Positions 8,560 through 17,168 of a stretch of DNA of 64,000 nucleotides are shown in pieces. Numbering within the stretch: position 1 is the first letter of the stretch; each line of letters starts with the position of its first letter. Origin of the DNA: Enterobacter ludwigii (GTDB lineage Bacteria > Pseudomonadota > Gammaproteobacteria > Enterobacterales > Enterobacteriaceae); the NCBI GenBank assembly GCA_900068845.1, contig CEFQ01000008.1:455358-519357 (forward strand), read 5' to 3'. The notes beneath the pieces were generated by a model, which was given only the letters and a program-made list of their open reading frames with translations, did not search any database and was not told the origin of the DNA. The translations under genes and the position numbers were made by a program.

Positions 8560-10500
8560 TTAGCTCAGTTGGAAACGCCCAACGGTGTTCGTCAGCTGTG
8601 AGGCCTGATCTTCCAGCGAACTGGCGGCGGCAGACATCTCCTGCACCAGCGCGGCGTTCTGCTGCGTAGTGCTGTCCATCTCGTTCACCGCGATAGTCAC
8701 CTGACTAATGCCGCGCGCCTGCTCATCAGATGCAATGACGATTTCACCAATAATGGTGCGCACCGAATTCACCGCCTGCGTCATCTCCTGCATGGTTCGG
8801 CCCGCATCCTGCACCAACTGCACGCCGCTGCCGACGCGCTGCGTTGATTCCTCAATCAGCGCGCCGATATCTTTCACCGCATTGGCGCTGCGCTGGGCCA
8901 GATTACGCACTTCCGAAGCCACCACGGCGAAGCCGCGCCCTTGCTCACCGGCGCGTGCCGCTTCCACTGCGGCATTAAGCGCCAGAATATTGGTTTGGAA
9001 GGCAATGCTGTTGATGATGGCGGTGATGTCGCCAATTTTCTTCGCACTGTCGTCGATCTGTGCCATGGTCTGCACCACCTCGCCCACCAGCGTTTCACCG
9101 CGGCTGGCAATGTGCGTGGCGTTGTCGGTGAGTGTCGTCGCCTGATGGGCGTTGGTGGCATTATGTTTCACCGTGGCGGTGATCTGCTCCATGCTGGCAG
9201 CCGTTTGCTCCAGTGCGGCAGCTTGTTGTTCAGTGCGTGAAGCCAGATTCAGGTTGCCGCTGGCGATTTCACCCGCGCCCTGACGTACCGACGAGCTGGC
9301 ATCCTGAATCTGTCCCACGATATCACGCAGCTGGTTTTGCATGGTATGCAGTGCAAAGAACAAGCTGCTGTTATCGCGCCCCTTCAGCGTAATGACGTTA
9401 TCCAGTTTGCCGTCGGCCACCGCCAGCGCGATGGTTGCGGCTTCCAGCGGTTCGCCACCAATCGGTTTCAATACTTTGCGGCTGAACAGCATGCCAAGCA
9501 GCGTACACACCACCAGAATGCTGATGACCATCAGGATCACCGCATTGATCAGCTGGCGATGTGCGGCGGCCATTACCTGGCTCACTGGCGCAACCACGCC
9601 GAGATACCATTTTTGATCGCTGTTACCAATCACCACCGGCTGCCATGTCACCAGTGCATCTTCACCGAGCAGCGCATCGTGTTGTTCCGTTACGCTATGG
9701 CTGAAGTTGTGCGTATCCCCCTTCCACGCTTTGCTGGTCTGGCTTTTATCCGGATATGACACCACATTGCCGGCGCTGGAGAGCAACATCGCATAGCCGC
9801 TGCCTTCCCAGGGTTTGATTTTATTCACCTTCTCCTGCAGTGAAGCCAGCGAAATATCGGATGTGACCACGCCCCACAGTTTGCCCTGGCTGACAATCGG
9901 TGCCGCCACTGAGGTCAGCAGTGTTGGCACGCCGTTATAGGCGTAGCTGTACGGCTCAATCAGCGTGTCTTTCTGGCTTTTTTGCGGCAGCAGATAGTAA
10001 TCGCCCTGACCCGGCGTAAAGATTGAGGTCAGCGGATGCATGTTGAAACTGCCGGCCTGATCGCGATCGACGAAGAAAGCGTAGCGACCTTTCGGCGCTG
10101 CATTGGGCTGGGTGGCGAACTCCGCGTCGCGTCCATCGAAGGCGTTCTCTTCGAAGATGACGGATATCGACAGATAATCCGGATTATCACGCAGCGCCGA
10201 TTCCATCAGCTTGTCCGCGACTTTGCGGTCCTGAATGCCCGCCGCGGGCAGCGCAATCAGGCTGTGACCGAGGTTGTGCGCCACATCACGCGCGTAGCTA
10301 AGTTGATGCTGAATTTGCAGCGCCTGGCTTTGCGCAATCTGCTGCAAATAGTTTTCGGCCAATGACTTTTGTTCGTTACTGGATTGCCAGCTAAGGACGC
10401 CGATGGTCACGGCAAAGCCGAGCGTAATGGTTAAGGCGCCCGTCAGCAGCATCTGCGTGCGGGTGCTCATGGTTTTCTTAGGTGATGCGTGTTTGGCCAT
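8560..10500 (-). CDS. Methyl-accepting chemotaxis protein with periplasmic dCache domain
   Basis: A 646-residue receptor. There is a membrane segment at about 15-35, a periplasmic region of about 270 residues containing a dCache fold ([20 protein letters not shown] ... [17 protein letters not shown]), a second membrane segment at about 318-340, a HAMP linker, and the signalling domain with the invariant hairpin [20 protein letters not shown]. The dCache amino-acid motif (RxWY) is not evident, so the ligand is probably not a plain amino acid. It lacks the C-terminal NWETF pentapeptide. An AGGAG precedes the ATG at 10500. It is monocistronic. Confidence 0.92.
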   Translation of the reverse strand: MAKHASPKKTMSTRTQMLLTGALTITLGFAVTIGVLSWQSSNEQKSLAENYLQQIAQSQALQIQHQLSYARDVAHNLGHSLIALPAAGIQDRKVADKLMESALRDNPDYLSISVIFEENAFDGRDAEFATQPNAAPKGRYAFFVDRDQAGSFNMHPLTSIFTPGQGDYYLLPQKSQKDTLIEPYSYAYNGVPTLLTSVAAPIVSQGKLWGVVTSDISLASLQEKVNKIKPWEGSGYAMLLSSAGNVVSYPDKSQTSKAWKGDTHNFSHSVTEQHDALLGEDALVTWQPVVIGNSDQKWYLGVVAPVSQVMAAAHRQLINAVILMVISILVVCTLLGMLFSRKVLKPIGGEPLEAATIALAVADGKLDNVITLKGRDNSSLFFALHTMQNQLRDIVGQIQDASSSVRQGAGEIASGNLNLASRTEQQAAALEQTAASMEQITATVKHNATNAHQATTLTDNATHIASRGETLVGEVVQTMAQIDDSAKKIGDITAIINSIAFQTNILALNAAVEAARAGEQGRGFAVVASEVRNLAQRSANAVKDIGALIEESTQRVGSGVQLVQDAGRTMQEMTQAVNSVRTIIGEIVIASDEQARGISQVTIAVNEMDSTTQQNAALVQEMSAAASSLEDQASQLTNTVGRFQLS

Positions 10501-10661
10501 TATGGCGCTCCTGGAGTTGACACTTATCGGTATTCACAACCACTCCCTGTGCGCGTACATCCCTTTGAACACTCTATCGGCGCGCAGAGTGGGAACTTGA
10601 TGGCTATAAATCGATCGGAAACCAGACGATTGGGCGGTTTTTTCGTCTGAGGCTGGTCGTT

Positions 10662-10723
10662 GAGCCGAATACGGGCTATTATTCAGCTCTTATATCGAGC
10701 CGAATAATCTCGCTATTTAGCTC
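10662..10723. promoter_or_regulatory. Two tandem imperfect inverted repeats upstream of the Fic gene
   Basis: Two adjacent elements, 10662-10689 and 10697-10723, each start with GAGCCGAATA and end with TATTCAGCTC or TATTTAGCTC. The two arms of each element are inverted complements (9 of 10 and 8 of 10), and the two elements are direct repeats 35 bases apart, so a dimer could bind each one on nearly the same helical side pattern. They end 21 bases before the Fic start codon, an operator-like position. The Fic protein itself has a C-terminal winged helix, so autoregulation is plausible but inferred. Confidence 0.55.
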
Positions 10724-10744
10724 ATTGGCTAGCGGAGAAAACCT

Positions 10745-11851
10745 ATGTGGATTTGGCAACGGCCAGAATGGCCGCAGTTCCACTGGCAGGACGACAAAAT
10801 ATTGCCGCGCCTGCGTCAGTTGCAGCAACAACGTGGCGTTTTGCTGGGGCGTGCCAGCGTGCAGGAGAATAGCGAACAACAAACGCTGGATACGCTGCTG
10901 AGCAACATCCTTTCATCCTCAGCGATTGAGGATGAACGCATCAATGCGCAATCGGTAAGATCTTCTCTCGCACGGCGTTTGGGCGTTTCGCTCGATCAAC
11001 CTTATCCGGTTTCAGAACGTTCAGAAGGGCTGGCTACCATGATGATGGATGCCATCACACAACGCGATGAAACCCTTACCCTGGCGCGATTGTATCAGTG
11101 GCATCGCTGGTTATTCCCGGAAGGTGAGTGGACGATCAAGCGATTGAATGTAGGAACGTTGCGTGGTGATGAGCCGATGCAGGTGGTTTCGGGGCGTATC
11201 GATCGACCAACGGTGCATTTTGAAGCGCCGCCGCGTGCCGGTCTGAAAGCTCAACTCGATGAATTTGTTGCCTGGTTTAATCACAGTCGCGAGGATCCGC
11301 TGCTCGATCCGCTATTGCGCGCCGCGCTTTGCCATCTGTGGTTCGTCACGCTGCACCCGTTTGAGGATGGAAATGGGCGCATCACCCGCGCACTAACCGA
11401 TTTGGCGTTAGCACAGGCTGATAGCAAAAGCATCCGTTTGTATGCCATGTCCGCATCGATCCTGGCGCGACGTGCGGATTATTACCGCATCCTGCAGGAG
11501 ACGCAGCGCGGTGCAATGGACGTCACAGATTGGCTGCTGTGGTTTTGCGATGTGATGAATGACAGCCTGGAACACGCGTTGAAAACCGTTACGCGCACGC
11601 AAGATAAAGCGCGTTTCTGGCTGATGCATAACGCTGCTGAGCTTAGCGCGGAGCAAACCCGCGTGCTGAATCGCTTGCTGGATGGCGGTGAACACGGTTT
11701 TAGCGAAGGCATCAGCGCAGGTCAGTACCAGAAGGTGGCGAAAGTGAGTAAAGCCACGGCCACACGGCATCTGACCGAACTGCTGGCGAAAGGTTGTCTG
11801 CAGAAATTACCCGGCGGCGGACGCAGTACCCGCTACCAGATTAAATGCTGA
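10745..11851 (+). CDS. Fic family AMP-transferase with DUF4172 N-terminus and C-terminal winged helix
   Basis: A 368-residue protein. The N-terminus (MWIWQRPEWPQFHW) is DUF4172. Residues 57-63 (S-S-S-A-I-E-D) match the class II inhibitory helix, in which Glu62 blocks ATP binding. The Fic active site HPFEDGNGR at 204-212 is complete: catalytic His204, the D/E-GN-G-R phosphate loop and the metal ligand. The last about 70 residues (VSKATATRHLTELLAKGCLQKLPGGGRSTRYQIK) form a winged helix. Such enzymes transfer AMP from ATP to a hydroxyl side chain of a target protein. The target is unknown. A ggagaaa precedes the ATG. It is followed by a palindromic repeat. Confidence 0.92.
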   Translation: MWIWQRPEWPQFHWQDDKILPRLRQLQQQRGVLLGRASVQENSEQQTLDTLLSNILSSSAIEDERINAQSVRSSLARRLGVSLDQPYPVSERSEGLATMMMDAITQRDETLTLARLYQWHRWLFPEGEWTIKRLNVGTLRGDEPMQVVSGRIDRPTVHFEAPPRAGLKAQLDEFVAWFNHSREDPLLDPLLRAALCHLWFVTLHPFEDGNGRITRALTDLALAQADSKSIRLYAMSASILARRADYYRILQETQRGAMDVTDWLLWFCDVMNDSLEHALKTVTRTQDKARFWLMHNAAELSAEQTRVLNRLLDGGEHGFSEGISAGQYQKVAKVSKATATRHLTELLAKGCLQKLPGGGRSTRYQIKC

Positions 11852-11903
11852 AGGGGGCAGATTACAAAACGGCGCACTTTGGCATTAAATTTAATCACCG
11901 CAT

Positions 11904-11984
11904 ATACCGGAGCGGCGCGATTTATCGCGCAATAAATTGCGCCGCTACGGTATGTGCAAAGTGATAAGGCCAATCATGGCGACC
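11904..11984. repeat. Palindromic intergenic element, copy 1
   Basis: Arms ATACCGGAGCGGCGC (11904-11918) and GCGCCGCTACGGTAT (11939-11953) are complementary apart from one base, with a 20-base AT-rich centre. ATGGCGACC follows at 11976-11984, the same right-end sequence seen at other copies. It lies between the convergent ends of the Fic gene and yebG and could act as a REP-type transcript stabiliser or terminator. Confidence 0.85.
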
Positions 11985-11992
11985 TAGCCCAA

Positions 11993-12346
11993 TTAGGCCG
12001 CTTTAACCGCGCGCACTTTCTTTTCCGGCGCCGCAGCTTCTGTTTCAGCATCCGATGCTGTAGAGGCTTCAGCAGGTTCCTCAGCGTCCGCTACGTCACG
12101 CTTGACCACGTCAGGGCGTTTACTGGTGCGCAAAATATGCTGCACCGCATCTTTCTGTTCAGCCAACAACAGACCCAATGCTTCAGCCTGCGCTTCACCC
12201 AATTCTGGCTGATGTTGCTGCAACCAATCGGTGAAGGCGTCTGCCATATCGAGCATTTTGTCCCAGGCATCCGCGTCTTTTTTATTGGCAAACGTCATCT
12301 TTTCTTCACCCTTTCTGACTACAACATATTTGGTTTCGACTGCCAT
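11993..12346 (-). CDS. yebG: YebG family DNA damage-inducible protein
   Basis: A 117-residue protein whose first about 75 residues (MAVETKYVVVRKGEEKMTF ... KKDADAWDKMLDMADAF ... EALGLLLAEQKDAVQHIL) match E. coli YebG almost position for position. The C-terminus is an acidic then lysine-rich tail (DAEEPAEAS ... EKKVRAVKAA), longer than in E. coli. YebG is an SOS-induced protein of unclear biochemical role. A perfect LexA-type box lies just upstream, and an AGG-rich ribosome site precedes the ATG at 12346, so regulation by LexA is well supported. Confidence 0.95.
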   Translation of the reverse strand: MAVETKYVVVRKGEEKMTFANKKDADAWDKMLDMADAFTDWLQQHQPELGEAQAEALGLLLAEQKDAVQHILRTSKRPDVVKRDVADAEEPAEASTASDAETEAAAPEKKVRAVKAA

Positions 12347-12362
12347 GATGCACCTCGGTTAA

Positions 12363-12378
12363 CTGTATTTATATACAG
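12363..12378 (-). promoter_or_regulatory. LexA (SOS) box of yebG
   Basis: CTGTATTTATATACAG fits the enterobacterial LexA consensus CTG-N10-CAG with an AT-rich centre. It ends 16 bases upstream of the yebG start codon and overlaps the expected promoter, as in E. coli. No second gene on the other side is close enough to share it in the right orientation: the SIR2 gene at 12420-13214 ends here. Confidence 0.93.
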
Positions 12379-12419
12379 TATATTCTGATCAAACTTTTCC
12401 AGGCAATGACTTTCTGCTG

Positions 12420-13214
12420 TTAAGCGAGTAATTCTTCCAGGAACAGCGCCAGGGCTTTACGCGGATCGTCCTCTTCCGAGACGATCATCTCAATGCCCCA
12501 CTGTCCCAGCACCTCTTTCGCCACCGGATTATTGCGGTTAGTGAACAGATAAGATTTGGGACGTGCGGTAGCCAGCCCAGTGCGGCCCCACATTTTTGTC
12601 AGGCGGTAGAATAACAGACGAATATTGAAATCGCTGATGCTATAGCCGACGAACAACACCGAATTGCCCATCACGTCGTGCGTGAGTTTGATATCAAGCG
12701 GCGAATCAAAATAGAGGCGCTCAAAGTAGCTGCTCTCATCGAGCACGATTGAGGTATCGTCGTCGAAATCACCATGAAGTTTGATGATATGCCGCTTATC
12801 TTCGGTCAGAGACACCAAATCTGCTGCATTTGCCACTTTGCTGTAAGGTACATTGTGCGCCTCGTGCGCCATCTCCAGCCAGCGATCGTAATTGGTGGTG
12901 TAGATGCGAGAGAAGTTACCTTGCGTAATCATGGTGTGGATTTCAGAACTGCGCACATCAATATCCGGACGATGCCATTCGCGATCCATCCAACTGCGCA
13001 GCGGCCCCAGCGAGCCTTTACGCTGTTTGTAATATTCCGCCAGCGACAAATGCGTACCGTAGGTATTGAAGATTTTCGGGTCGTAGCCGAGTTCTTTGGC
13101 CAGATGAGCAATCAGCTCATGCCACTCAGGCAGGCCAAGATTGCGTGAAATGCCCGCCCCCGCAAACAAGATCAGTTTACCGGCGTCGTAGGCGCGTTTA
13201 AGCTCCGGTTTCAT
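12420..13214 (-). CDS. SIR2-like domain protein (predicted NAD-consuming effector)
   Basis: A 264-residue stand-alone SIR2-family domain. The NAD-binding motifs are all present: GAGIS at 19-23, TTNYD at 106-110 (Asn of the T-N-x-D motif), LHGDFD at 146-151 (catalytic His147) and VGYSISDFNI at 189-198. There is no zinc-binding Cys tetrad, as in the SIR2_2 type found in anti-phage NADases rather than in deacetylases. It overlaps the upstream Ham1-like gene by 4 bases (ATGA), so the two are co-translated. A role in stress or phage defence by NAD depletion is inferred from family knowledge, not shown by sequence. Confidence 0.85.
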   Translation of the reverse strand: MKPELKRAYDAGKLILFAGAGISRNLGLPEWHELIAHLAKELGYDPKIFNTYGTHLSLAEYYKQRKGSLGPLRSWMDREWHRPDIDVRSSEIHTMITQGNFSRIYTTNYDRWLEMAHEAHNVPYSKVANAADLVSLTEDKRHIIKLHGDFDDDTSIVLDESSYFERLYFDSPLDIKLTHDVMGNSVLFVGYSISDFNIRLLFYRLTKMWGRTGLATARPKSYLFTNRNNPVAKEVLGQWGIEMIVSEEDDPRKALALFLEELLA

Positions 13215-13771
13215 GCCAGTCCTCGCGACGTTTTCAAAAAGGTAGCAAAGCGATCCAACGCCAAACGGCGCATAGAAATCTCATTTTTTAGTTCGCCCAT
13301 TTCGGCGAAAGTTTGCGTGTGCCCTTCCGGGATAAATACGCAGTCCCACTGAAATTCGCGTGGGCCAGCAGGCTCAGTGGCGATGGTGCCGCGCAGTTCG
13401 CCTTCAAACTGATACATTTTTTGCCCGTCACAATAACCTAATACCGTTTTCGCCGTAACGCAGGGGCTATCCAGACCGTTAACCAGCTTGGTAAATCGCT
13501 CGGCGTTCAGACGGCTCCAGAAGATGCGTGTGAGCCCGGCGGGTAAGCCGTTCAAGCCATCCAGATAGAGCCCGGTATGTTCAACAAACAGTGGACGACC
13601 GATAATCGAGAACGCTTTGGTGAGCTTGTCGCGCACCAGCTCAACCTCATTTTCAGTCTGAATCTCTTCGATACGGCGCGCGATAGGGAGTACTTCGACA
13701 CCTACTGGCCCAAGGATTGTACGGACCTCGGCCAGCTTTAGCTCATTTGCAGATAGGAAACGTATTTTCAT
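13211..13771 (-). CDS. Divergent Ham1/RdgB-like nucleotide pyrophosphatase domain protein
   Basis: About 186 residues with the Ham1 (inosine triphosphate pyrophosphatase) layout: SANELKLAEVRTIL at 7-20 for the substrate-gripping N/K motif, a loop at 63-80, and WDCVFIPEGHTQTFAEM at 142-158 matching the conserved FxPxG-TFAE strand. Two canonical motifs are altered: the usual DSG acid is EHTG (His65 in place of Asp) and the usual SHR-x-A is SMRRLA (166-171). It may therefore bind a nucleotide without ordinary dITP/XTP hydrolysis. It is upstream of and overlaps the SIR2 gene. A GTG at 13780 is an alternative start; neither start has a strong ribosome site. Confidence 0.75.
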   Translation of the reverse strand: MKIRFLSANELKLAEVRTILGPVGVEVLPIARRIEEIQTENEVELVRDKLTKAFSIIGRPLFVEHTGLYLDGLNGLPAGLTRIFWSRLNAERFTKLVNGLDSPCVTAKTVLGYCDGQKMYQFEGELRGTIATEPAGPREFQWDCVFIPEGHTQTFAEMGELKNEISMRRLALDRFATFLKTSRGLA

Positions 13772-13985
13772 TGCAATCACTAAGTTAAGAGTGAATTTAC
13801 GTGCTGTTTGAGACTTTCCATTTCGATTTCATTCTAACGCGTGGAGAGATAACTGGATAGGAACAATCTCTGATGGTAATAAAAGTATAATACGAAAAAA
13901 ATTTATGACACTCGCCTCGCTTAACTCTAGAATAGCGATGAAAAGAAATGTGATTAATATGAAAGTAAAGAAATGAGAACTACAG

Positions 13986-15347
13986 ATGAACTCTTATTTT
14001 AATTCACGATATTCTATGGTAAAGGATCTACCCTTCGCAATGAAGGGGGATAATCCAGAGAAGAAATTACGTTTAACCTTGTTAATTGCTGGATTCTCCA
14101 GCATTTTAGCAGGCCTCTATATGGTGATAAGCAATGTATCCAGTGGCCGGAATGGCGTCGCGGGATTATATTGCATCAGCCTATCATTAGGGTTTTATAT
14201 TGCTGCTGTGGCTTTTAGTGACAAACTGTCTAAGCACCTCTATATCATCGTCCACGCTTTGTTACTGATCATTATATTGTTGTTCCTGCTGGATAACGGT
14301 CATGCCATTGAAAAGCATTCAGAGTACAATTATCTGGTGGCATTAACCGTTGGTTCAGTATTGGTATTGCGGCAGCAATCACCCTACTTAAGTAAAATAT
14401 TTCCGATAATCTGTCTGGTCGTTTATCTGTTTTTTATATCAACCGGTTTGACATGGCAACTTAAGCACTTTCAATTCAATATTCCGCAAGAGTCTGGATT
14501 CTATATCGTTAACTGTGCGGTACCGATGATCGCGTTACTGTTAACCGCCTTCACGCTGCGCGGCAACTATTCTGAAACCGATTTGATTAAGCGTGAACTC
14601 TCACAGGCCATTGAAAAAAACGCGCTGGAACTCTATTACCAACCACAGGTCGATAGCGATAAAAATCTCATCGGGTTTGAAGCTCTGCTGCGTTGGAAGC
14701 ATCCGGCGAAAGGTTATATCTCACCCGAAGTGTTTATTCCCGTGGCAGAAAAAAGCGGCTTGATTATTGAAATTGGGAAATGGGTGATGGAGCGCACCTT
14801 ACAACAAATCGCTGAATGGGATCGTGCGCAGTACCTCGGTGACTTGGTGTTTTCCGTTAACATCAGTCCGCTACAATTGATGCACCATGATTTTACTCAG
14901 GAAACCTTACTGACGCTCTCGCACTATAAAATCCGCCCGGAACGACTGAAATTCGAGATCACTGAAACCACCTTTATCTACGATCAAAAGCGTATTGGTG
15001 AGGTGATCAATCACTTTAGCCAATTAGGTGTTAAGTGGGCGATTGATGATTTTGGCGTTGGCTATTCGTCGCTTAAATCGATCAGTGATTTTGCCATTGA
15101 TGATATTAAAATCGATAAATCACTCACCCTGCAAATTTTCAAAAATGAGTCATCGGCCATTGTGGTACAAAAAACCATCGAGTTATCGCGCGAAATGGGC
15201 ATAACCGTCCTCGCCGAAGGCATCGAAAGTGAAGAGTATTTCACTTACCTGCGTGATAAAGGTTGTCATCTTTTTCAGGGCTACCATTTCGCCCGCCCGC
15301 TGCCAGCCGCTGATGCATTGGTATGGATTAAAAAAGCGAAAATATAA
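13986..15347 (+). CDS. Membrane-anchored EAL domain cyclic-di-GMP phosphodiesterase
   Basis: A 453-residue protein. Residues about 28-192 contain six hydrophobic segments that may form an integral sensory domain. The EAL domain spans about 203-450 with every active-site motif in place: EALLRW (232-237), VNIS (Asn292), FEITET (Glu324), DDFGVGYSS (354-362), DIKIDK (373-378), EGIES (411-415) and QGYHFARPLP. It should hydrolyse c-di-GMP at the membrane and lower biofilm-promoting signalling. There is no GGDEF domain. The upstream about 200 bases are AT-rich and may hold its promoter; it is followed by a palindromic repeat. Confidence 0.92.
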   Translation: MNSYFNSRYSMVKDLPFAMKGDNPEKKLRLTLLIAGFSSILAGLYMVISNVSSGRNGVAGLYCISLSLGFYIAAVAFSDKLSKHLYIIVHALLLIIILLFLLDNGHAIEKHSEYNYLVALTVGSVLVLRQQSPYLSKIFPIICLVVYLFFISTGLTWQLKHFQFNIPQESGFYIVNCAVPMIALLLTAFTLRGNYSETDLIKRELSQAIEKNALELYYQPQVDSDKNLIGFEALLRWKHPAKGYISPEVFIPVAEKSGLIIEIGKWVMERTLQQIAEWDRAQYLGDLVFSVNISPLQLMHHDFTQETLLTLSHYKIRPERLKFEITETTFIYDQKRIGEVINHFSQLGVKWAIDDFGVGYSSLKSISDFAIDDIKIDKSLTLQIFKNESSAIVVQKTIELSREMGITVLAEGIESEEYFTYLRDKGCHLFQGYHFARPLPAADALVWIKKAKI

Positions 15348-15352
15348 TCTAC

Positions 15353-15410
15353 GCATATACCGTAGCGGCGCGATTTATCGCGCACTACATTGCGCCGCTA
15401 CAATGTGTGC
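15353..15410. repeat. Palindromic intergenic element, copy 2
   Basis: GTAGCGGCGC at 15362-15371 and its complement GCGCCGCTAC at 15392-15401 with a 20-base centre (GATTTATCGCGC then ACTACATT). It sits just after the stop of the EAL gene and before the convergent end of the amino-acid transporter operon. Confidence 0.85.
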
Positions 15411-15465
15411 GCTCGGTAATGGGAATTGTTGTCTCTTAACTATCAAACCAATCCCCTTTAAACAA

Positions 15466-16371
15466 TTACTGATAAACAATTCCCGGTGGATTCACCTGCG
15501 AGGTTTCAACCGCCTCTTCCTGTTCACCCCAACGCGCCAACACCTGTTTGTACTCGCCGCTGGCGATCGCCCCATTGATCGCCTGCTGCAGCGCCACATC
15601 CAATCCGTTGCCTTTTTTGGTGGTCACCGCCACCCACGCGCGGAATGGGCCGTGGCCGACAATTTTGGTTTGCCCGCGCGAGGCGACTTTCCATGCCGCC
15701 ATCGCCTGCGGGCCAAACGATGCGTCGGCACGCCCAGAAAGCAGCGCCAACGTGGCCGCAGCATCATCGTTAAGATAAATCGGCTGCACCGGCGCTAAAC
15801 CTTGCGCGCGATTTTTCTCATCCCAGCTGAGCAAAATCCTTTCCTGATTGGTGCCGGAACCGACAATAATGCGTTTGCCCGCCACGTCTTCCCGCCCTTT
15901 AATCGCGGTAATCGCACTGGTAGTTTTCACTGCAAACGCATGGTTATCGGCGCGATAGGTGGCGAAATCGAACTTTTTCTTCCGCTCTTCGGTGACGGCA
16001 ATATTAAACATCGCCACGTCATAGCGCCCGGCGGTGATACCCAGCGGCCAATCTTCCCAAGCCGCCGGCACCAGTTTTAATTTCAGGCCAAGGCTATCTG
16101 CCAGCAAACGCGCAATATCCGGATCGCTGCCAATCAACGTTTTATTATCTGATGCCCACAAACCAATCGGCGGCGAATTCATCGACGTGGTGGCAACGGT
16201 TAAATAGCCTGGATTAACGAAATGAAAATCCGGCGGAATTTTAGCGATAGCCTGTGGATTCGCCGCAATATTGATCGGCGTTTCGTTATTTTTAGCATCC
16301 AGCGTTTCTGCTGCAATGGCTGGCGCGGCTAACATCACTGTCAGTAACGCGGTGATCATCACTCGTTCCAT
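15466..16371 (-). CDS. Polar amino-acid type ABC transporter substrate-binding protein (paralogue A)
   Basis: A 301-residue exported binding protein of the SBP_bac_3 family. The N-terminus is a signal peptide (hydrophobic core ITALLTVMLAAPAIA, cleavage near AAET). The mature protein shows GSDPDIARLLADSLGLKLKLVP, the AAWEDWPLGITAGRYDVAM lobe and VTEERKKKFDFATYR, typical of glutamine/cystine-type binding proteins. It is the last gene of a minus-strand operon; its ATG overlaps the stop of the ATPase gene (TAATG). It is a close paralogue of the protein at 18610-19542, and the two probably feed the same permease. Confidence 0.9.
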   Translation of the reverse strand: MERVMITALLTVMLAAPAIAAETLDAKNNETPINIAANPQAIAKIPPDFHFVNPGYLTVATTSMNSPPIGLWASDNKTLIGSDPDIARLLADSLGLKLKLVPAAWEDWPLGITAGRYDVAMFNIAVTEERKKKFDFATYRADNHAFAVKTTSAITAIKGREDVAGKRIIVGSGTNQERILLSWDEKNRAQGLAPVQPIYLNDDAAATLALLSGRADASFGPQAMAAWKVASRGQTKIVGHGPFRAWVAVTTKKGNGLDVALQQAINGAIASGEYKQVLARWGEQEEAVETSQVNPPGIVYQ

Positions 16372-17168
16372 TAAAGTACCCGCGCCAGAAAGCGTTTAGT
16401 GCGCTCGTGGCGCGGTTGATTAAGCACCTGAGTGCTGCTGCCCTGCTCCACAATGCGGCCATCGACCATAAACACCACGTTGTCCGCGACTTCACGCGCA
16501 AAACCGACTTCGTGCGTCACAATCACCAGCGTAGTGCCTGAACGCGCCAGTTTTTTGATCACATCCAGGACTTCGCCCACCAACTCAGGATCGAGCGCTG
16601 ACGTCGGTTCATCAAACAGCATCACGCGTGGATTGAGCATCAGGGCACGCGCAATCGCGATACGCTGCTGCTGGCCGCCCGACAAATGGCGCGGCCAGGC
16701 ATCGGCTTTATGGCGCAGGCCCACCACATCCAACAGTTTACCGGCGCGATCAATCGCTGCTCGGCGTGACAGCTGGCGATGCGCAATCGGTGCTTCAATC
16801 AGGTTCTCCAGCACCGTTAGATGCGGGAACAGATTGAAGTTCTGAAACACGTAGCCGACATTGATGCGCTGACGCAGAATCGCCTTCTCTTTCAGCTCAT
16901 ACAGCTTGTCGCCACGGCGCTGATAACCGATGTAATCGCCATCGATCTGGATATAGCCTTCATCGACACGTTCGAGATGATTAATGGTGCGCAGCAGCGT
17001 CGATTTGCCCGACCCGGAAGGGCCGAGGATCACCGTCACCGATCCCGGTTCAAGCTCCAGCGACACCTCATCCAGCGCTTTCAGTTTGCCGAACGACTTG
17101 CTCACGCCGGTGATGCTAATGGCGCCAGCAGTATGCAGATTCTTGCGGTAATCAATGGCTTCGGACAT
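16371..17168 (-). CDS. Polar amino-acid ABC transporter ATP-binding protein
   Basis: A 265-residue ATPase. It has Walker [10 protein letters not shown], the Q-loop [16 protein letters not shown], the signature [15 protein letters not shown] and Walker [15 protein letters not shown], the exact pattern of the GlnQ/HisP group. The start at 17168 ([11 protein letters not shown]) has a gaggag ribosome site; a longer frame upstream lies inside the permease gene. It overlaps the permease gene by 17 bases and is followed with overlap by the binding protein gene, so subunit stoichiometry is probably set by translational coupling. Confidence 0.92.
   Translation of the reverse strand: MSEAIDYRKNLHTAGAISITGVSKSFGKLKALDEVSLELEPGSVTVILGPSGSGKSTLLRTINHLERVDEGYIQIDGDYIGYQRRGDKLYELKEKAILRQRINVGYVFQNFNLFPHLTVLENLIEAPIAHRQLSRRAAIDRAGKLLDVVGLRHKADAWPRHLSGGQQQRIAIARALMLNPRVMLFDEPTSALDPELVGEVLDVIKKLARSGTTLVIVTHEVGFAREVADNVVFMVDGRIVEQGSSTQVLNQPRHERTKRFLARVL

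Noticed and set aside
10501-10560. FliA (sigma 28) promoter for the chemoreceptor gene
   Set aside because: An ACCGATAA resembling the -10 GCCGATAA lies upstream on the minus strand, but no TAAAGTTT-like -35 is at the required distance.
12929-13148. Open frames on both strands within the SIR2 gene
   Set aside because: They are shadows of a frame with all SIR2 motifs and show no independent domain or ribosome site.
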